Part shown: piece after piece, positions 54,882 through 63,318 of the stretch
Layout of the letters: each line of letters begins with the position of its first letter
Numbering within the stretch: the stretch's first letter is position 1
IMG/VR virus record: IMGVR_UViG_3300047457_000500
Coordinates: 59,488-123,487 of that record
DNA from: a virus
Strand: one strand, 5' to 3'
Length of the DNA stretch: 64,000 nucleotides
Translations under genes and position numbers: made by a program
The notes under the pieces: model-generated
Database searches by the model: none
Seen by the model: the letters and a program-made list of their open reading frames with translations, nothing else
Told to the model about the DNA's origin: nothing

Positions 54882-55548
54882 ATCTGTCCTTAAATTGATT
54901 ATACCAGAACTGATGAATACTTTTTCCAGGGTGATGGTTGTCATCTCCGTGCAGGCTATCGCCATAGTATTCTATCTTATCAAAATCTGGAGACCTAAAC
55001 GTTTTAAACTGTTCAAGCATTTGATAATTTTTTTTATCTGCCCAAGAAGTAGATAAAAGAGTTATATTGTTTTTCTTACAATAATTTTCTAATATATAAT
55101 AATTATTATATATAAAATTATTTATAAAATCTTTTTTAATGTATCTAGATTCCCTATGTATTGGCGGTAGTAAAATAAAAATATAATTTGGCACCCCGTA
55201 AGACTCAACATACTTTATGGTATTAATAATAATTTCTATTATAGATCCGCCTGGTAAAGATATGTTAAAAAAGCCAGAGGTATTTTTAAAATCAGAATAT
55301 ACATTATATGCCCATGTATCTTCTATGTTTACCCCTATGCCAGCAGTTATAGAACATCCATTAAATAATATATGGGTTTTGCCTGTATGATCTTTTATTA
55401 ATTCATCACACCTAAGCCCCTTAGAATTTAATTTATAGACTATATCATTTTTGTCAATATGTTTTTTATAATCTGGCATGCCATCTTTATGCCAAAAGAT
55501 TGGCGCTATATCTGGATTGTCTAGTAAATAATTTTCATAAAATCGCAT
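54859..55548 (-). CDS. SGNH-hydrolase-like protein (family copy 5 of 5)
   Basis: 229 residues from the ATG in a TAATG overlap with the oxygenase stop; a longer reading lies in that gene. ILFNGCSITAGIGVN, FILLPPIHRESRY and HGDDNHHPGKSIH match the family blocks. It is the shortest copy. Position between an oxygenase and a carbamoyltransferase supports a role in one modification pathway. Confidence 0.55.
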   Translation of the reverse strand: MRFYENYLLDNPDIAPIFWHKDGMPDYKKHIDKNDIVYKLNSKGLRCDELIKDHTGKTHILFNGCSITAGIGVNIEDTWAYNVYSDFKNTSGFFNISLPGGSIIEIIINTIKYVESYGVPNYIFILLPPIHRESRYIKKDFINNFIYNNYYILENYCKKNNITLLSTSWADKKNYQMLEQFKTFRSPDFDKIEYYGDSLHGDDNHHPGKSIHQFWYNQFKDRYENSWNK

Positions 55549-56219
55549 TATTCCTGGCCAGTCGACATTATTGGTGTCTTCATGTTGTGATACCAATGAG
55601 GCATTGAGTATCTAGTTCCATTTATAATTGGTGCAACTTCATGTATATAAAGATAGTTTGATGGGAAATAGATTATGCTACCAGGTTCTGGCTTCATTCT
55701 TACATTAGAATTAGGGAAGCATATTTCACCACCATCGTAATCATTATTTAGATACATAACTGTTGATAAAACTCTACTGCTAACTCCATGATCTTGATGC
55801 GCTGGTAAATAGCCACCCTTTTCATATCTTAATAAATGTATGCTGTATTCTCTTGATTTTATGTTTCTACCAGCAAAAGGGTATACTACATTTGCATAGT
55901 GGTTTGTTGCAGCATCTAATGCATCATAAAGTCTTTTAGATATATAGTGTTGCTCGTTATAGTAATAATCATTTGCTTTTACATCTTCTGGCTTAGGGAA
56001 AAATTTTTGCCAGCAAAAAGTTTCTAATGTTCCAGCACTTTCATTTTGCCAAGCATGCCAAGGCTTTACTTCAGTAAAGGAGTTGCCGTGTTCATTATTT
56101 TTATATTTTTCATCAATAGATGAAACAATATCAATAATTTCTTGAGGGTTTTTAAGTGCATTCTTATAATATACTAACCCTAAATCTAAAATTTCATAAT
56201 CATAGGTAGTTGAATTCAT
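55548..56219 (-). CDS. 2OG-Fe(II) oxygenase, prolyl-hydroxylase type
   Basis: 223 residues. LPAHQDHGVSSRVLSTVMYL (H-x-D), NNDYDGGEICFPN, PEPGSIIYFPSNYLYIHEVA (distal His) and GTRYSMPHWY (Arg). The N-terminal 90 residues (VYYKNALKNPQEIIDIV) are typical. Overlaps the next oxygenase gene by 20 bases, so they are co-expressed. Confidence 0.8.
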   Translation of the reverse strand: MNSTTYDYEILDLGLVYYKNALKNPQEIIDIVSSIDEKYKNNEHGNSFTEVKPWHAWQNESAGTLETFCWQKFFPKPEDVKANDYYYNEQHYISKRLYDALDAATNHYANVVYPFAGRNIKSREYSIHLLRYEKGGYLPAHQDHGVSSRVLSTVMYLNNDYDGGEICFPNSNVRMKPEPGSIIYFPSNYLYIHEVAPIINGTRYSMPHWYHNMKTPIMSTGQE

Positions 56220-56802
56220 GCTCTGGTGCCCTCCATCTTGGGTGTTTGTCTTCTCCTAAAAAGTCTGGATCTGAATACTGCGGTCTTGAAGTATGCATGT
56301 ATAGCGCAGTATATCTGTGACCAGATGTTACCTCTGTAATTCCATGTATATATTCACTGCCAGCACTTGGGAAAAATACTGCTGAATATCTTTTTGGTTG
56401 ATAAATAAAATCTTGGTTTGGGAAAAATATTTTTCCGCCTTCGTATTCTGGAGATTCATTGAGATATATAATTGTGCTCCACTCAATCCACGCCTCTGGG
56501 TCTTGTGCATCTAAATGTAGTGCACCTTTTGTCCCTGTCGTCCAATGAGATCCAAATGCCTTGAATACATATATGGGACTCTTGAAACCATTCAATTCCT
56601 TATGAACCTCGTTTGATTTGTCGCCATACTTTTTTAATATAGACATTACTGTTGGGTTGTAAGGCAATGATGTACCGCCGAACCTTTCCTTATAGTATTC
56701 TGGGTAAGGCAATCTAATAGCCGTAGGATCGTTTTGCTGCTGTATTAATGTTAGAGCATCTATAGGCTCTATAAAATTATCAATAATATGTATTCTGTGC
56801 AT
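56200..56802 (-). CDS. 2OG-Fe(II) oxygenase, prolyl-hydroxylase type
   Basis: 200 residues. GALHLDAQDPEAWIEWSTII (H-x-D), YLNESPEYEGGKIFFPN, then SAVFFPSAGSEYIHGITEV (distal His) and GHRYTALYM (Arg). First gene of an oxygenase-oxygenase-SGNH-carbamoyltransferase-methylase operon. GGAGGAAAA precedes the ATG. Confidence 0.8.
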   Translation of the reverse strand: MHRIHIIDNFIEPIDALTLIQQQNDPTAIRLPYPEYYKERFGGTSLPYNPTVMSILKKYGDKSNEVHKELNGFKSPIYVFKAFGSHWTTGTKGALHLDAQDPEAWIEWSTIIYLNESPEYEGGKIFFPNQDFIYQPKRYSAVFFPSAGSEYIHGITEVTSGHRYTALYMHTSRPQYSDPDFLGEDKHPRWRAPEHEFNYL

Positions 56803-56829
56803 TTTTCCTCCTTATAACATTATACACTA

Positions 56830-57684
56830 TTAGTAAATATAGTGTAATCTGCCTATAAACTTTCTACCGTCTAACTTATCAAATGGGTTGTTGTAACAAT
56901 CGTACTCAACATCATTTGTTAAAAATGGTAGAGGGAATATAGAATCAATATTAATTTTATGATGATTTATAAAATCACTGACAGTCCTATTATTTCCCGA
57001 TTCAAAATATAAACTTTCTTCATTTTTTATTACTTTGATCATTTCATTATAATTATGATTTATAGAGTATGGAACGTACAGGGTATCTATAGAGTTTGTA
57101 CCTTCCAACGAATACAGATACTGTGGGCAAGAATATATGTCTACTCCCCTAGTAAACCAATATAAAGATAAATACTCTGATTCGCCACGATACTTTAAGA
57201 ATGTTGGATAGTTGGTGTTCCTAAACAACTCTGTTTTTAAAAATATAAAATCTTTATTCACTATCTGAGACAGCATAAAACTATCTGATTGGGTTGGATT
57301 ATTATATAAGAAAAAGTTATCATTAGTTATATTTGGATTCCCTTGTCCAGATATCACTGTATTATCTTTATAATTATCTATTAAGGTAGAGTCCCAATTT
57401 TCAGAAACAAATACGTTATCAGAAATTATTAACATAAAATCTTCTTTAACATCTTTTGTTGCTTCAAATCTATAGTGACATTGTCCATATGGGTGATCCC
57501 AAAACTTATGTCTGTATTTTACATTTTTAATTTCTTCATAATATGTATTTTTAATAATAGGTGTTTGGTCTATTATGTATATATTTATGATGTTATTTTT
57601 GGATGAATTTTCGTTCAGTCTTTTTACAACTTCCTTAAGAAGTTTTCCTTTATATGAATAAATTACAACTCCAATGCTACTCAT
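56830..57684 (-). CDS. GT-A-fold glycosyltransferase-like protein
   Basis: 284 residues from the ATG overlapping the upstream stop by 8 bases; an ATG five codons earlier is possible. SSIGVVIYSYKGKLLKEVVK is a GT-A first strand, and HYRFEATKDVKEDFMLIISD with NVFVSENWDSTLI provides a D-x-D-like acid pair as in GlcNAc-type (GT60-like) enzymes. Donor and acceptor unknown. Confidence 0.55.
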   Translation of the reverse strand: MSSIGVVIYSYKGKLLKEVVKRLNENSSKNNIINIYIIDQTPIIKNTYYEEIKNVKYRHKFWDHPYGQCHYRFEATKDVKEDFMLIISDNVFVSENWDSTLIDNYKDNTVISGQGNPNITNDNFFLYNNPTQSDSFMLSQIVNKDFIFLKTELFRNTNYPTFLKYRGESEYLSLYWFTRGVDIYSCPQYLYSLEGTNSIDTLYVPYSINHNYNEMIKVIKNEESLYFESGNNRTVSDFINHHKINIDSIFPLPFLTNDVEYDCYNNPFDKLDGRKFIGRLHYIY

Positions 57685-58459
57685 CGTCGTGGTTTGCATC
57701 CTTTGAAAACATATTCTTTATTCCATAAATCTTTTTTCTCCATGTTGTTTTCTTGTAATATCCGTATAGCAATGATCTTCTGTCTTCTGCCTTTAATAAT
57801 TTTTTGTCCACAGCATCATAAGATTCATCTATACTCATTTCCCAATTATCTCTTTTAAATGGTATTATCTGCATAATTGGAGTACCTTTTGGTATAACTC
57901 CCTGAAATCCACGCTTTAAAAAGAAAGCAATAAATACTGGAAGGCCCCATATATCTGATTCAACAACTCCAGACATAGTATAAAATGGAAGGTCGTGCCT
58001 ATTCATTGGATGTGTTATTAGTACAGAATATCCAGGAGGTGTATCGTAAAACCAATTCATTCTAAACCCATAGTGCATAGGATGACAGTTATCTGGAACA
58101 ACTATATCATTGGTTGGTCTTTTATCTAAAAGCATTATGCTTCCATTCCAAGATAACTTAGGCCTTCCATCTGGATCCAACTCCACATGCAAATCATCTT
58201 CCAATAAATACATATATCCAGCGGTTAGTGCATCAAAAAATGGCAAACACATTTTTGTTGCAACTTGAGCACCATCTGAACCTAGGTGATTAACTGGGTT
58301 TAAATATCTGTCATCATTCCAGTTATCATGTTTTGCTAGACTCTTATACCATTCTGGAACATGTTTGACTGCTGGTTCTGGAGCAACCTGACATACAGAC
58401 CAGTGTGGTTGTGCATTTAGTGCTGGTGTAAATACTATATCTAGAGGCTGATCACTCAT
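57677..58459 (-). CDS. Conserved marine/freshwater phage protein (paralogue 1)
   Basis: 260 residues. AVKHVPEWYKSL, MCLPFFDALTAGYMYLLEDD, MNWFYDTPPGYSVLITHP and FLKRGFQGVIPKGTPIMQII, ending IPFKRDNWEMS. The next gene has the same blocks in the same order. I recall this type from cyanophages without a known function. ATGA overlap with its paralogue. Confidence 0.6.
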   Translation of the reverse strand: MSDQPLDIVFTPALNAQPHWSVCQVAPEPAVKHVPEWYKSLAKHDNWNDDRYLNPVNHLGSDGAQVATKMCLPFFDALTAGYMYLLEDDLHVELDPDGRPKLSWNGSIMLLDKRPTNDIVVPDNCHPMHYGFRMNWFYDTPPGYSVLITHPMNRHDLPFYTMSGVVESDIWGLPVFIAFFLKRGFQGVIPKGTPIMQIIPFKRDNWEMSIDESYDAVDKKLLKAEDRRSLLYGYYKKTTWRKKIYGIKNMFSKDANHDDE

Positions 58460-59184
58460 CTAAATCTTTTCATGCTTCTGAATTTATTCTTATATCCATT
58501 GCTGAATGTTGATCTTAAATAAATTCTTTGATATCCTATTTCTTTTTTAACTTGTTCATGAGATACAACCTCTGACTCCCAGTCTTCTCTTTTCATAGGT
58601 ATAATCTGAACTAACGGAGTTCCCTGCTTTATTACTCCAACAAATCCCTTTTTAATAAAGAATGAGAAGTGTCCGTCAGTTATAAATTTATCTGTATCTA
58701 CAAAACCACCTACAGCCTTGAATGGTAAATCATCTTGATGATTAGGGTGTAATACTAAAGTGCTATATCCTTTTTCTGTTTTAAATGCCCAGAATGGCAT
58801 AATTCTAAATAGTTGTTTGTGATACATATCTGTGTCTACTGGATAATGATTGTATTGTTCTGGAGAATGAGTTGCAAACATGTCTGTACCAAATCTCTTC
58901 ATTGGGTTTGGGCACTGTATATTAAGTTTATTTGGATCACTTGCATCAATATAAACATCCATTGGTAGCGATAGGATATAACCTGCAGTCATCAAATCAA
59001 ACACTGGCATACATTTTTTAACCGTACCGTTGAAAGATCCAGAGGCTAGTCCTCGTTCCTCATCTACAGTAGCAGGCTGCTTCTTGTACCATTCTGGAAC
59101 AAACTTAGATGCTGGAACTGGCGGTGGCGTAAAGATTTCTGTATCTTCACTAAACGGGTAAAATTTTATCTTTCGTGAACTCAT
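58456..59184 (-). CDS. Conserved marine/freshwater phage protein (paralogue 2)
   Basis: 242 residues. PASKFVPEWYKKQP, KCMPVFDLMTAGYILSL, FWAFKTEKGYSTLVLHP, IKKGFVGVIKQGTPLVQII and PMKREDWESE parallel its neighbour. The W-Y-K and T-P-x-x-Q-I-I-P-x-K-R-x-x-W blocks suggest a conserved binding cleft. Unknown function. Confidence 0.6.
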   Translation of the reverse strand: MSSRKIKFYPFSEDTEIFTPPPVPASKFVPEWYKKQPATVDEERGLASGSFNGTVKKCMPVFDLMTAGYILSLPMDVYIDASDPNKLNIQCPNPMKRFGTDMFATHSPEQYNHYPVDTDMYHKQLFRIMPFWAFKTEKGYSTLVLHPNHQDDLPFKAVGGFVDTDKFITDGHFSFFIKKGFVGVIKQGTPLVQIIPMKREDWESEVVSHEQVKKEIGYQRIYLRSTFSNGYKNKFRSMKRFR

Positions 59185-59857
59185 AAAACTCCTTAACTCT
59201 CTCTATTAACATTATATCAGTTGTTTGAACCTCAATATCAAACATTGGGGATTGCTTTCTTATTTTGCCAAATTCTTCATCGGACATGTGCGGTCCTAAA
59301 TTCTTAAAATGAAAATGAACGAAAGGAGGCTCTACTTCCGTTGTATTTATTGGTATATTGTTAAACCTCATAGACTCTTCATAAATATAAAATGGGCTGT
59401 CCTTTGGTTGTTTAAATGTTACATCTACATTATAATCAATAACCCAAGGCACATAAAATCTATAGATACCGTCAAAACAGTCAGGTGGCAAACTGTACTC
59501 TTTGTTAGAACTATAATATTGTCGTATCCAGGGTCTGTCTATGTTATAAAATTGCCCACTTCTTCTATAATGATCGATCAATAAAAACATTTCGGCATGA
59601 TTTCCCTGCCTAAGTATAAATCCATTATCATTAATAGAAACTAGGCTGGGTGGGGGATATAGCGTAGCAACATAATGATTTATTGGCTTTAATATAGAGT
59701 TCTTAAATAATTCATTTTCTTTTACTGGGATATAAGAAAGCCATCTTTTATAAGGGACTGCTATTTTATTTATATATAAAAAACTTTCAGATTTTGAGTT
59801 TTCCCAAAGATCCCAGTCCTTCTTAAACTCAGTAAGCATCTCATCGTGCTGGCTCAA
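59150..59857 (-). CDS. Hypothetical protein
   Basis: 235 residues. Aromatic-rich (YFRSTN-like loops are absent); FYVPWVIDYNVDVTFKQ and PPFVHFHFKNLGPHMSDEEF are notable. Overlaps the downstream paralogue by 35 bases. It may work with the two conserved phage proteins; no family recognised. Confidence 0.5.
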   Translation of the reverse strand: MSQHDEMLTEFKKDWDLWENSKSESFLYINKIAVPYKRWLSYIPVKENELFKNSILKPINHYVATLYPPPSLVSINDNGFILRQGNHAEMFLLIDHYRRSGQFYNIDRPWIRQYYSSNKEYSLPPDCFDGIYRFYVPWVIDYNVDVTFKQPKDSPFYIYEESMRFNNIPINTTEVEPPFVHFHFKNLGPHMSDEEFGKIRKQSPMFDIEVQTTDIMLIERVKEFYEFTKDKILPV

Positions 59858-61400
59858 TCTTTATCACATCCCCAAAACTTCCTGACTCAACCACAGTTAT
59901 TCTAATTCCATTATACACTGCAGTTTCTCCTAATTTTAAAGACGCATTAGAGTTTTGTCCAGGAGATTTATTGTCCATGTTTGATGCTTGTATCATTTTT
60001 TTATTTTCTGGTAAAACTAATCTTATGCCATCTGCATGTGAAGTTAATGATGTATTTACAACATAAACCAAAGCGCCCTCAGAAACTTTCGGTAACTTAT
60101 AGTTAATACCTTCAGACCTTTGCGATTCAATTACTATAGCCCTTTGTCTATCTATTGGAATAATTATTGACTTACTTCTTGTACTTTTAACTGTAGATGG
60201 AGATATATATGCAACAGATTCACGATTTTTATCTAAACATATAACTTGTGAGTCAGAAATATATCCAGCGATCCACTTATGCCAAGTCAAAAGATCATAG
60301 GCTGATGCCCAGTTAATAAGTCCCCACCATTGAGGAGAATCTGGCTGAGAGTGACTGTTATCGTCAAAGCCAATACCGACATGCATTAACTCATGAATCC
60401 ACCAAGTAGGGAAAGAGAAATTTCTTTCTTGTGCAATATTGCCACCACTTGGCATAACAGAAATAGTAACAGGACCCTCATTTGTTCTTATTGTACCAAT
60501 TCCTACCTGATCACCAACTATTTTATTAGTGGATGGAGGAAATAAAACTAGCACAATGTGTGATCCAGAAAAATTAATCTGAGAATCTACAGCCTTTATC
60601 AAATCAGAAGAAAATCTTTGTGCATCTGATTGCTTTCTGTCATGTATTAAATTATAAGAAGATATGTTTCCAGGAAAATACAAATAGTTATCTGGTACTC
60701 TTATCTGTATATTTGAACCATTATCTGATGCCTGCTTTGTCCAATCAACAAGAAAGTCAAAATATTTTTTAAAATCATCAGATGGCTTAGTATTTGAATT
60801 TGGAATATCATTGGAATACAAAGGAATTACCTGATACACCGTATTTGGAGAAGGATGCTTTAGGTTTTCTGACCAAAACTTATCAGCATCTTTAAACCCT
60901 ATAGTATTTTGTTTTTGTGGATTGTGGTTTAATTTACATTCTGAAATATTATTAGCAATAAAACTATTCTGTGTTTTAGGAACAGATGTTAACTCTGAAG
61001 TAGATGGTACTCTAAACGGACTAAGGCATCCGCCTCCATTAATATGCTTTCTCTCAAAGTCTTTCCACTCAGCAGGGGTATTGGGATCTAATTCGCATGG
61101 ACTTGAAAAATATTTTTTATTTGTAGAAACCTCAACATTAGTTGGAGTAGGTGTTGGGGTTATTGTTGTATTTGTAACTGGAGTCTTTTTAATTGCCCAT
61201 CTGTATGTAGATCCGTCTTTTAGGCAAATTCTATTTTTTTCTACTTTGCCCACTTTTGATTTTGGGCATGCGGTTCTAGTTATTGTGTAATCAGTTACAT
61301 TATTTTGAGCAACTGGCATTTGAGTTGGCAATACAATAGATGCTGCTGCTACTGCAGATATACTTACAAGATACACTTTAGATGAACGTCCTAACTTCAT
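59841..61400 (-). CDS. Secreted zinc metalloprotease
   Basis: 519 residues. Signal peptide at 1-32 (VYLVSISAVAAASIVLPTQM). Residues 38-72 (TACPKSKVGKV...RICLKDGSTYRW) are a Cys-pair module found on exported proteins of planktonic actinobacteria. A Thr/Pro linker (TPTPTPT) follows. WWIHELMHVGIGFDD is the zinc site: H-E-x-x-H with a downstream Asp, like M6 peptidases, though the usual Gly two before the last ligand is shifted. C-terminal 150 residues are beta-rich. An exported protease in a phage genome is unusual. Confidence 0.75.
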   Translation of the reverse strand: MKLGRSSKVYLVSISAVAAASIVLPTQMPVAQNNVTDYTITRTACPKSKVGKVEKNRICLKDGSTYRWAIKKTPVTNTTITPTPTPTNVEVSTNKKYFSSPCELDPNTPAEWKDFERKHINGGGCLSPFRVPSTSELTSVPKTQNSFIANNISECKLNHNPQKQNTIGFKDADKFWSENLKHPSPNTVYQVIPLYSNDIPNSNTKPSDDFKKYFDFLVDWTKQASDNGSNIQIRVPDNYLYFPGNISSYNLIHDRKQSDAQRFSSDLIKAVDSQINFSGSHIVLVLFPPSTNKIVGDQVGIGTIRTNEGPVTISVMPSGGNIAQERNFSFPTWWIHELMHVGIGFDDNSHSQPDSPQWWGLINWASAYDLLTWHKWIAGYISDSQVICLDKNRESVAYISPSTVKSTRSKSIIIPIDRQRAIVIESQRSEGINYKLPKVSEGALVYVVNTSLTSHADGIRLVLPENKKMIQASNMDNKSPGQNSNASLKLGETAVYNGIRITVVESGSFGDVIKIEPAR

Positions 61401-61464
61401 ATATATATGGGATGCCTTATGCTTCCCACTCCTTTAACTTGTTTAATATATATTTAGTATACAT

Positions 61465-61998
61465 CTAAATACTCAATATGTCAATTGGACCTTTACAGGA
61501 CATTGAATGATTTATTGCAGCATTTACTGCAAGCACAGACCTTTTCCTTGCATCTTTTTGTTTTTGTGTTGAATATAAAGATCCTAATGCTATATCTCCG
61601 CCAGAACCCATTGCCAGATAATCTTGTTCATATTGTGTTAAAGACATATCTCCTGCATTATGTTCGTATATTTTTCCACGCACACAAATTATCATTCCAA
61701 AATCTGATGATGGTGAAGTGTCTACCCACCATTCTTCATAAAACTTACGTAATGCTTTTAAGAATTTACTATACATAAATTTATCAATACTGCCACGACC
61801 TTCGTATGCTGGAGGAACAAACAAATGCTTTATTCTATCTCCATCCATTGATCCTGCATATCCAAAAAGGTACCCTTCTTTTTTCCATATCTTAGGACTT
61901 GAACAAACATTAATAACGTTATCGTCTGAAACGCCACGATCTCCAGCCATCCAGATTTTATTATTTGCCTTATCACGAACGACTGCTATGCAAGTCAT
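61465..61998 (-). CDS. Proteasome-beta/HslV-like Ntn hydrolase
   Basis: 177 residues. After Met removal Thr2 (MTCIAVV) would be the nucleophile; IWMAGDRGVSDD holds the conserved Asp, CSSPKIWKKEG the Lys, LFGYAGSMDGD the next strand, and AMGSGGDIALGSLY the G-S-G-G motif of HslV. It could degrade host or regulatory proteins. AAAGGTACTTTA precedes the ATG. Confidence 0.7.
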   Translation of the reverse strand: MTCIAVVRDKANNKIWMAGDRGVSDDNVINVCSSPKIWKKEGYLFGYAGSMDGDRIKHLFVPPAYEGRGSIDKFMYSKFLKALRKFYEEWWVDTSPSSDFGMIICVRGKIYEHNAGDMSLTQYEQDYLAMGSGGDIALGSLYSTQKQKDARKRSVLAVNAAINHSMSCKGPIDILSI

Positions 61999-62054
61999 TA
62001 AAGTACCTTTCTGTGTTTAGTATTTAGTATATCATTGAAATAAAAAAGTGTCAA

Positions 62055-62648
62055 CTAATTAATAGTTTGTCCACATTCTGGACATGTCTTATGCTTTTTA
62101 GCAGTCTTATTAGGCTTTGTAGGCTCATCAGATTTCTTTACTGCTGCCCCTCCAAACTTTGGACGACCAAAGCCTACTATAGAAATCATTACATTCTTTT
62201 TATTTTTCTTATAGGCACGAAGTTGTTTACAAACCTCTCCACCATTTCTCTGGCTGCCCTTTTTATTGCTTGAAGTATTACCTTCAATGCACCATACAGT
62301 ACCATCTTCATTGTCTTCAATAACAATACCTACGTGAGAAATTCTATCGACACCGTCTGAAGGGAAATCAAAATAGGCGATATCCCCTGGCTCTGGATCT
62401 GCTACATCTCCGTCAATCCATGCGCCAGCCTTTTTAAATGCTGCTGCGCCACTTGGAGTATAAACAGTATTAGGAACTTTTACGCCTGCCTCATTTGCAC
62501 ACCACATAACAAATGAGCCACACCATGGTTGAAAATTGGCCTTAGCAAACTTACCATATTTAGTCTCATTATCTTTTGGACCTTCAATAGTTCCAACTTC
62601 GCCCTTGGCTACCTCAATTAATTTTTCTGCAGTTCCCATTTCTGCCAT
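62055..62648 (-). CDS. CHAP-domain endolysin
   Basis: 197 residues. QPWCGSFVMWCANEAGV holds the catalytic Cys, RISHVGIVIEDN the His, and WCIEGNTSSN the third residue. PEPGDIAYFDFPSDG fits the amidase/endopeptidase family that cleaves peptidoglycan. The C-terminus carries a Lys-rich linker and a CPECG zinc knuckle. Precedes small membrane genes, so it is the lysis endolysin. AAGGAATAATC precedes the ATG. Confidence 0.8.
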   Translation of the reverse strand: MAEMGTAEKLIEVAKGEVGTIEGPKDNETKYGKFAKANFQPWCGSFVMWCANEAGVKVPNTVYTPSGAAAFKKAGAWIDGDVADPEPGDIAYFDFPSDGVDRISHVGIVIEDNEDGTVWCIEGNTSSNKKGSQRNGGEVCKQLRAYKKNKKNVMISIVGFGRPKFGGAAVKKSDEPTKPNKTAKKHKTCPECGQTIN

Positions 62649-62650
62649 GA

Positions 62651-63094
62651 TTATTCCTTATCCCAATTAGTATCTATTGGTTGCTCTTCTGGCATAGCGC
62701 CATCTGGTTTCTTTGCAAGTCTTGCTCTTACTTCGTCAAGTTCTGCGTCAAGTTTATCTTCAGCCATTCTAATTTCAGATTCTAACTTTTTATCTGCCTG
62801 AGTATTTTTAGCATCTACCTCTTTATTTGCAACCTGTGCTGCCATAACATCTTTAGCACCTGATTGACCAATTAATAAACCAGCAAGTGTTCCTGTAATA
62901 AATGTTGCAACTGATCCCAAAACATTAAAGAACATCTTGTCATTTTCTGACTGTGCTCCGATAGGCTGTGTTACAAATATAAGAGCATACAAAATTCCTA
63001 ATGCTGTAAAAAGAAGGATTGCTCCAAGTGTACAACCAAGAATAAACTTTAGTCGTGCATCAAGATCCTGTGGTGTTAATCGTTGCTTAGACAT
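62651..63094 (-). CDS. Two-pass membrane protein, putative holin
   Basis: 147 residues: two hydrophobic helices (about 18-42 and 58-80, with VATFITGTLAGLLIG), then a long charged coiled coil (KKLESEIRMAEDKLDAELDE). Located next to the endolysin, coupled by TAATG to the lipoprotein gene upstream. Holin role inferred from place and topology. Confidence 0.55.
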   Translation of the reverse strand: MSKQRLTPQDLDARLKFILGCTLGAILLFTALGILYALIFVTQPIGAQSENDKMFFNVLGSVATFITGTLAGLLIGQSGAKDVMAAQVANKEVDAKNTQADKKLESEIRMAEDKLDAELDEVRARLAKKPDGAMPEEQPIDTNWDKE

Positions 63095-63306
63095 TACTTA
63101 CCTTTCGTTTTCTGATACTCTTTCCAAGTATCTTTTCCAATTATATCTCTTGTGCATGTTCCAGTAGTCTCACATATTGGAACATTACACTCTGCCTTAT
63201 CCCAGTTGGCTGGGTCCTGGCAAGGGTAGCGATAATGACCGTCATACCCGCAGCCAGAAAGGCCTAATATAAGTATACACGATAATAAAATATGACGAAT
63301 CTTCAT
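63094..63306 (-). CDS. Small lipoprotein, spanin-like
   Basis: 70 residues. LLSCILILGLSGCGYDG is a lipoprotein signal with lipobox L-S-G-C; the mature part has five Cys (YPCQDP, AECNVPICETTGTC). Similar lipoproteins occur in cyanophages as I recall. TATAAT lies exactly 6 nt before the ATG. Confidence 0.7.
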   Translation of the reverse strand: MKIRHILLSCILILGLSGCGYDGHYRYPCQDPANWDKAECNVPICETTGTCTRDIIGKDTWKEYQKTKGK

Positions 63307-63318
63307 ATTGTTATTATA

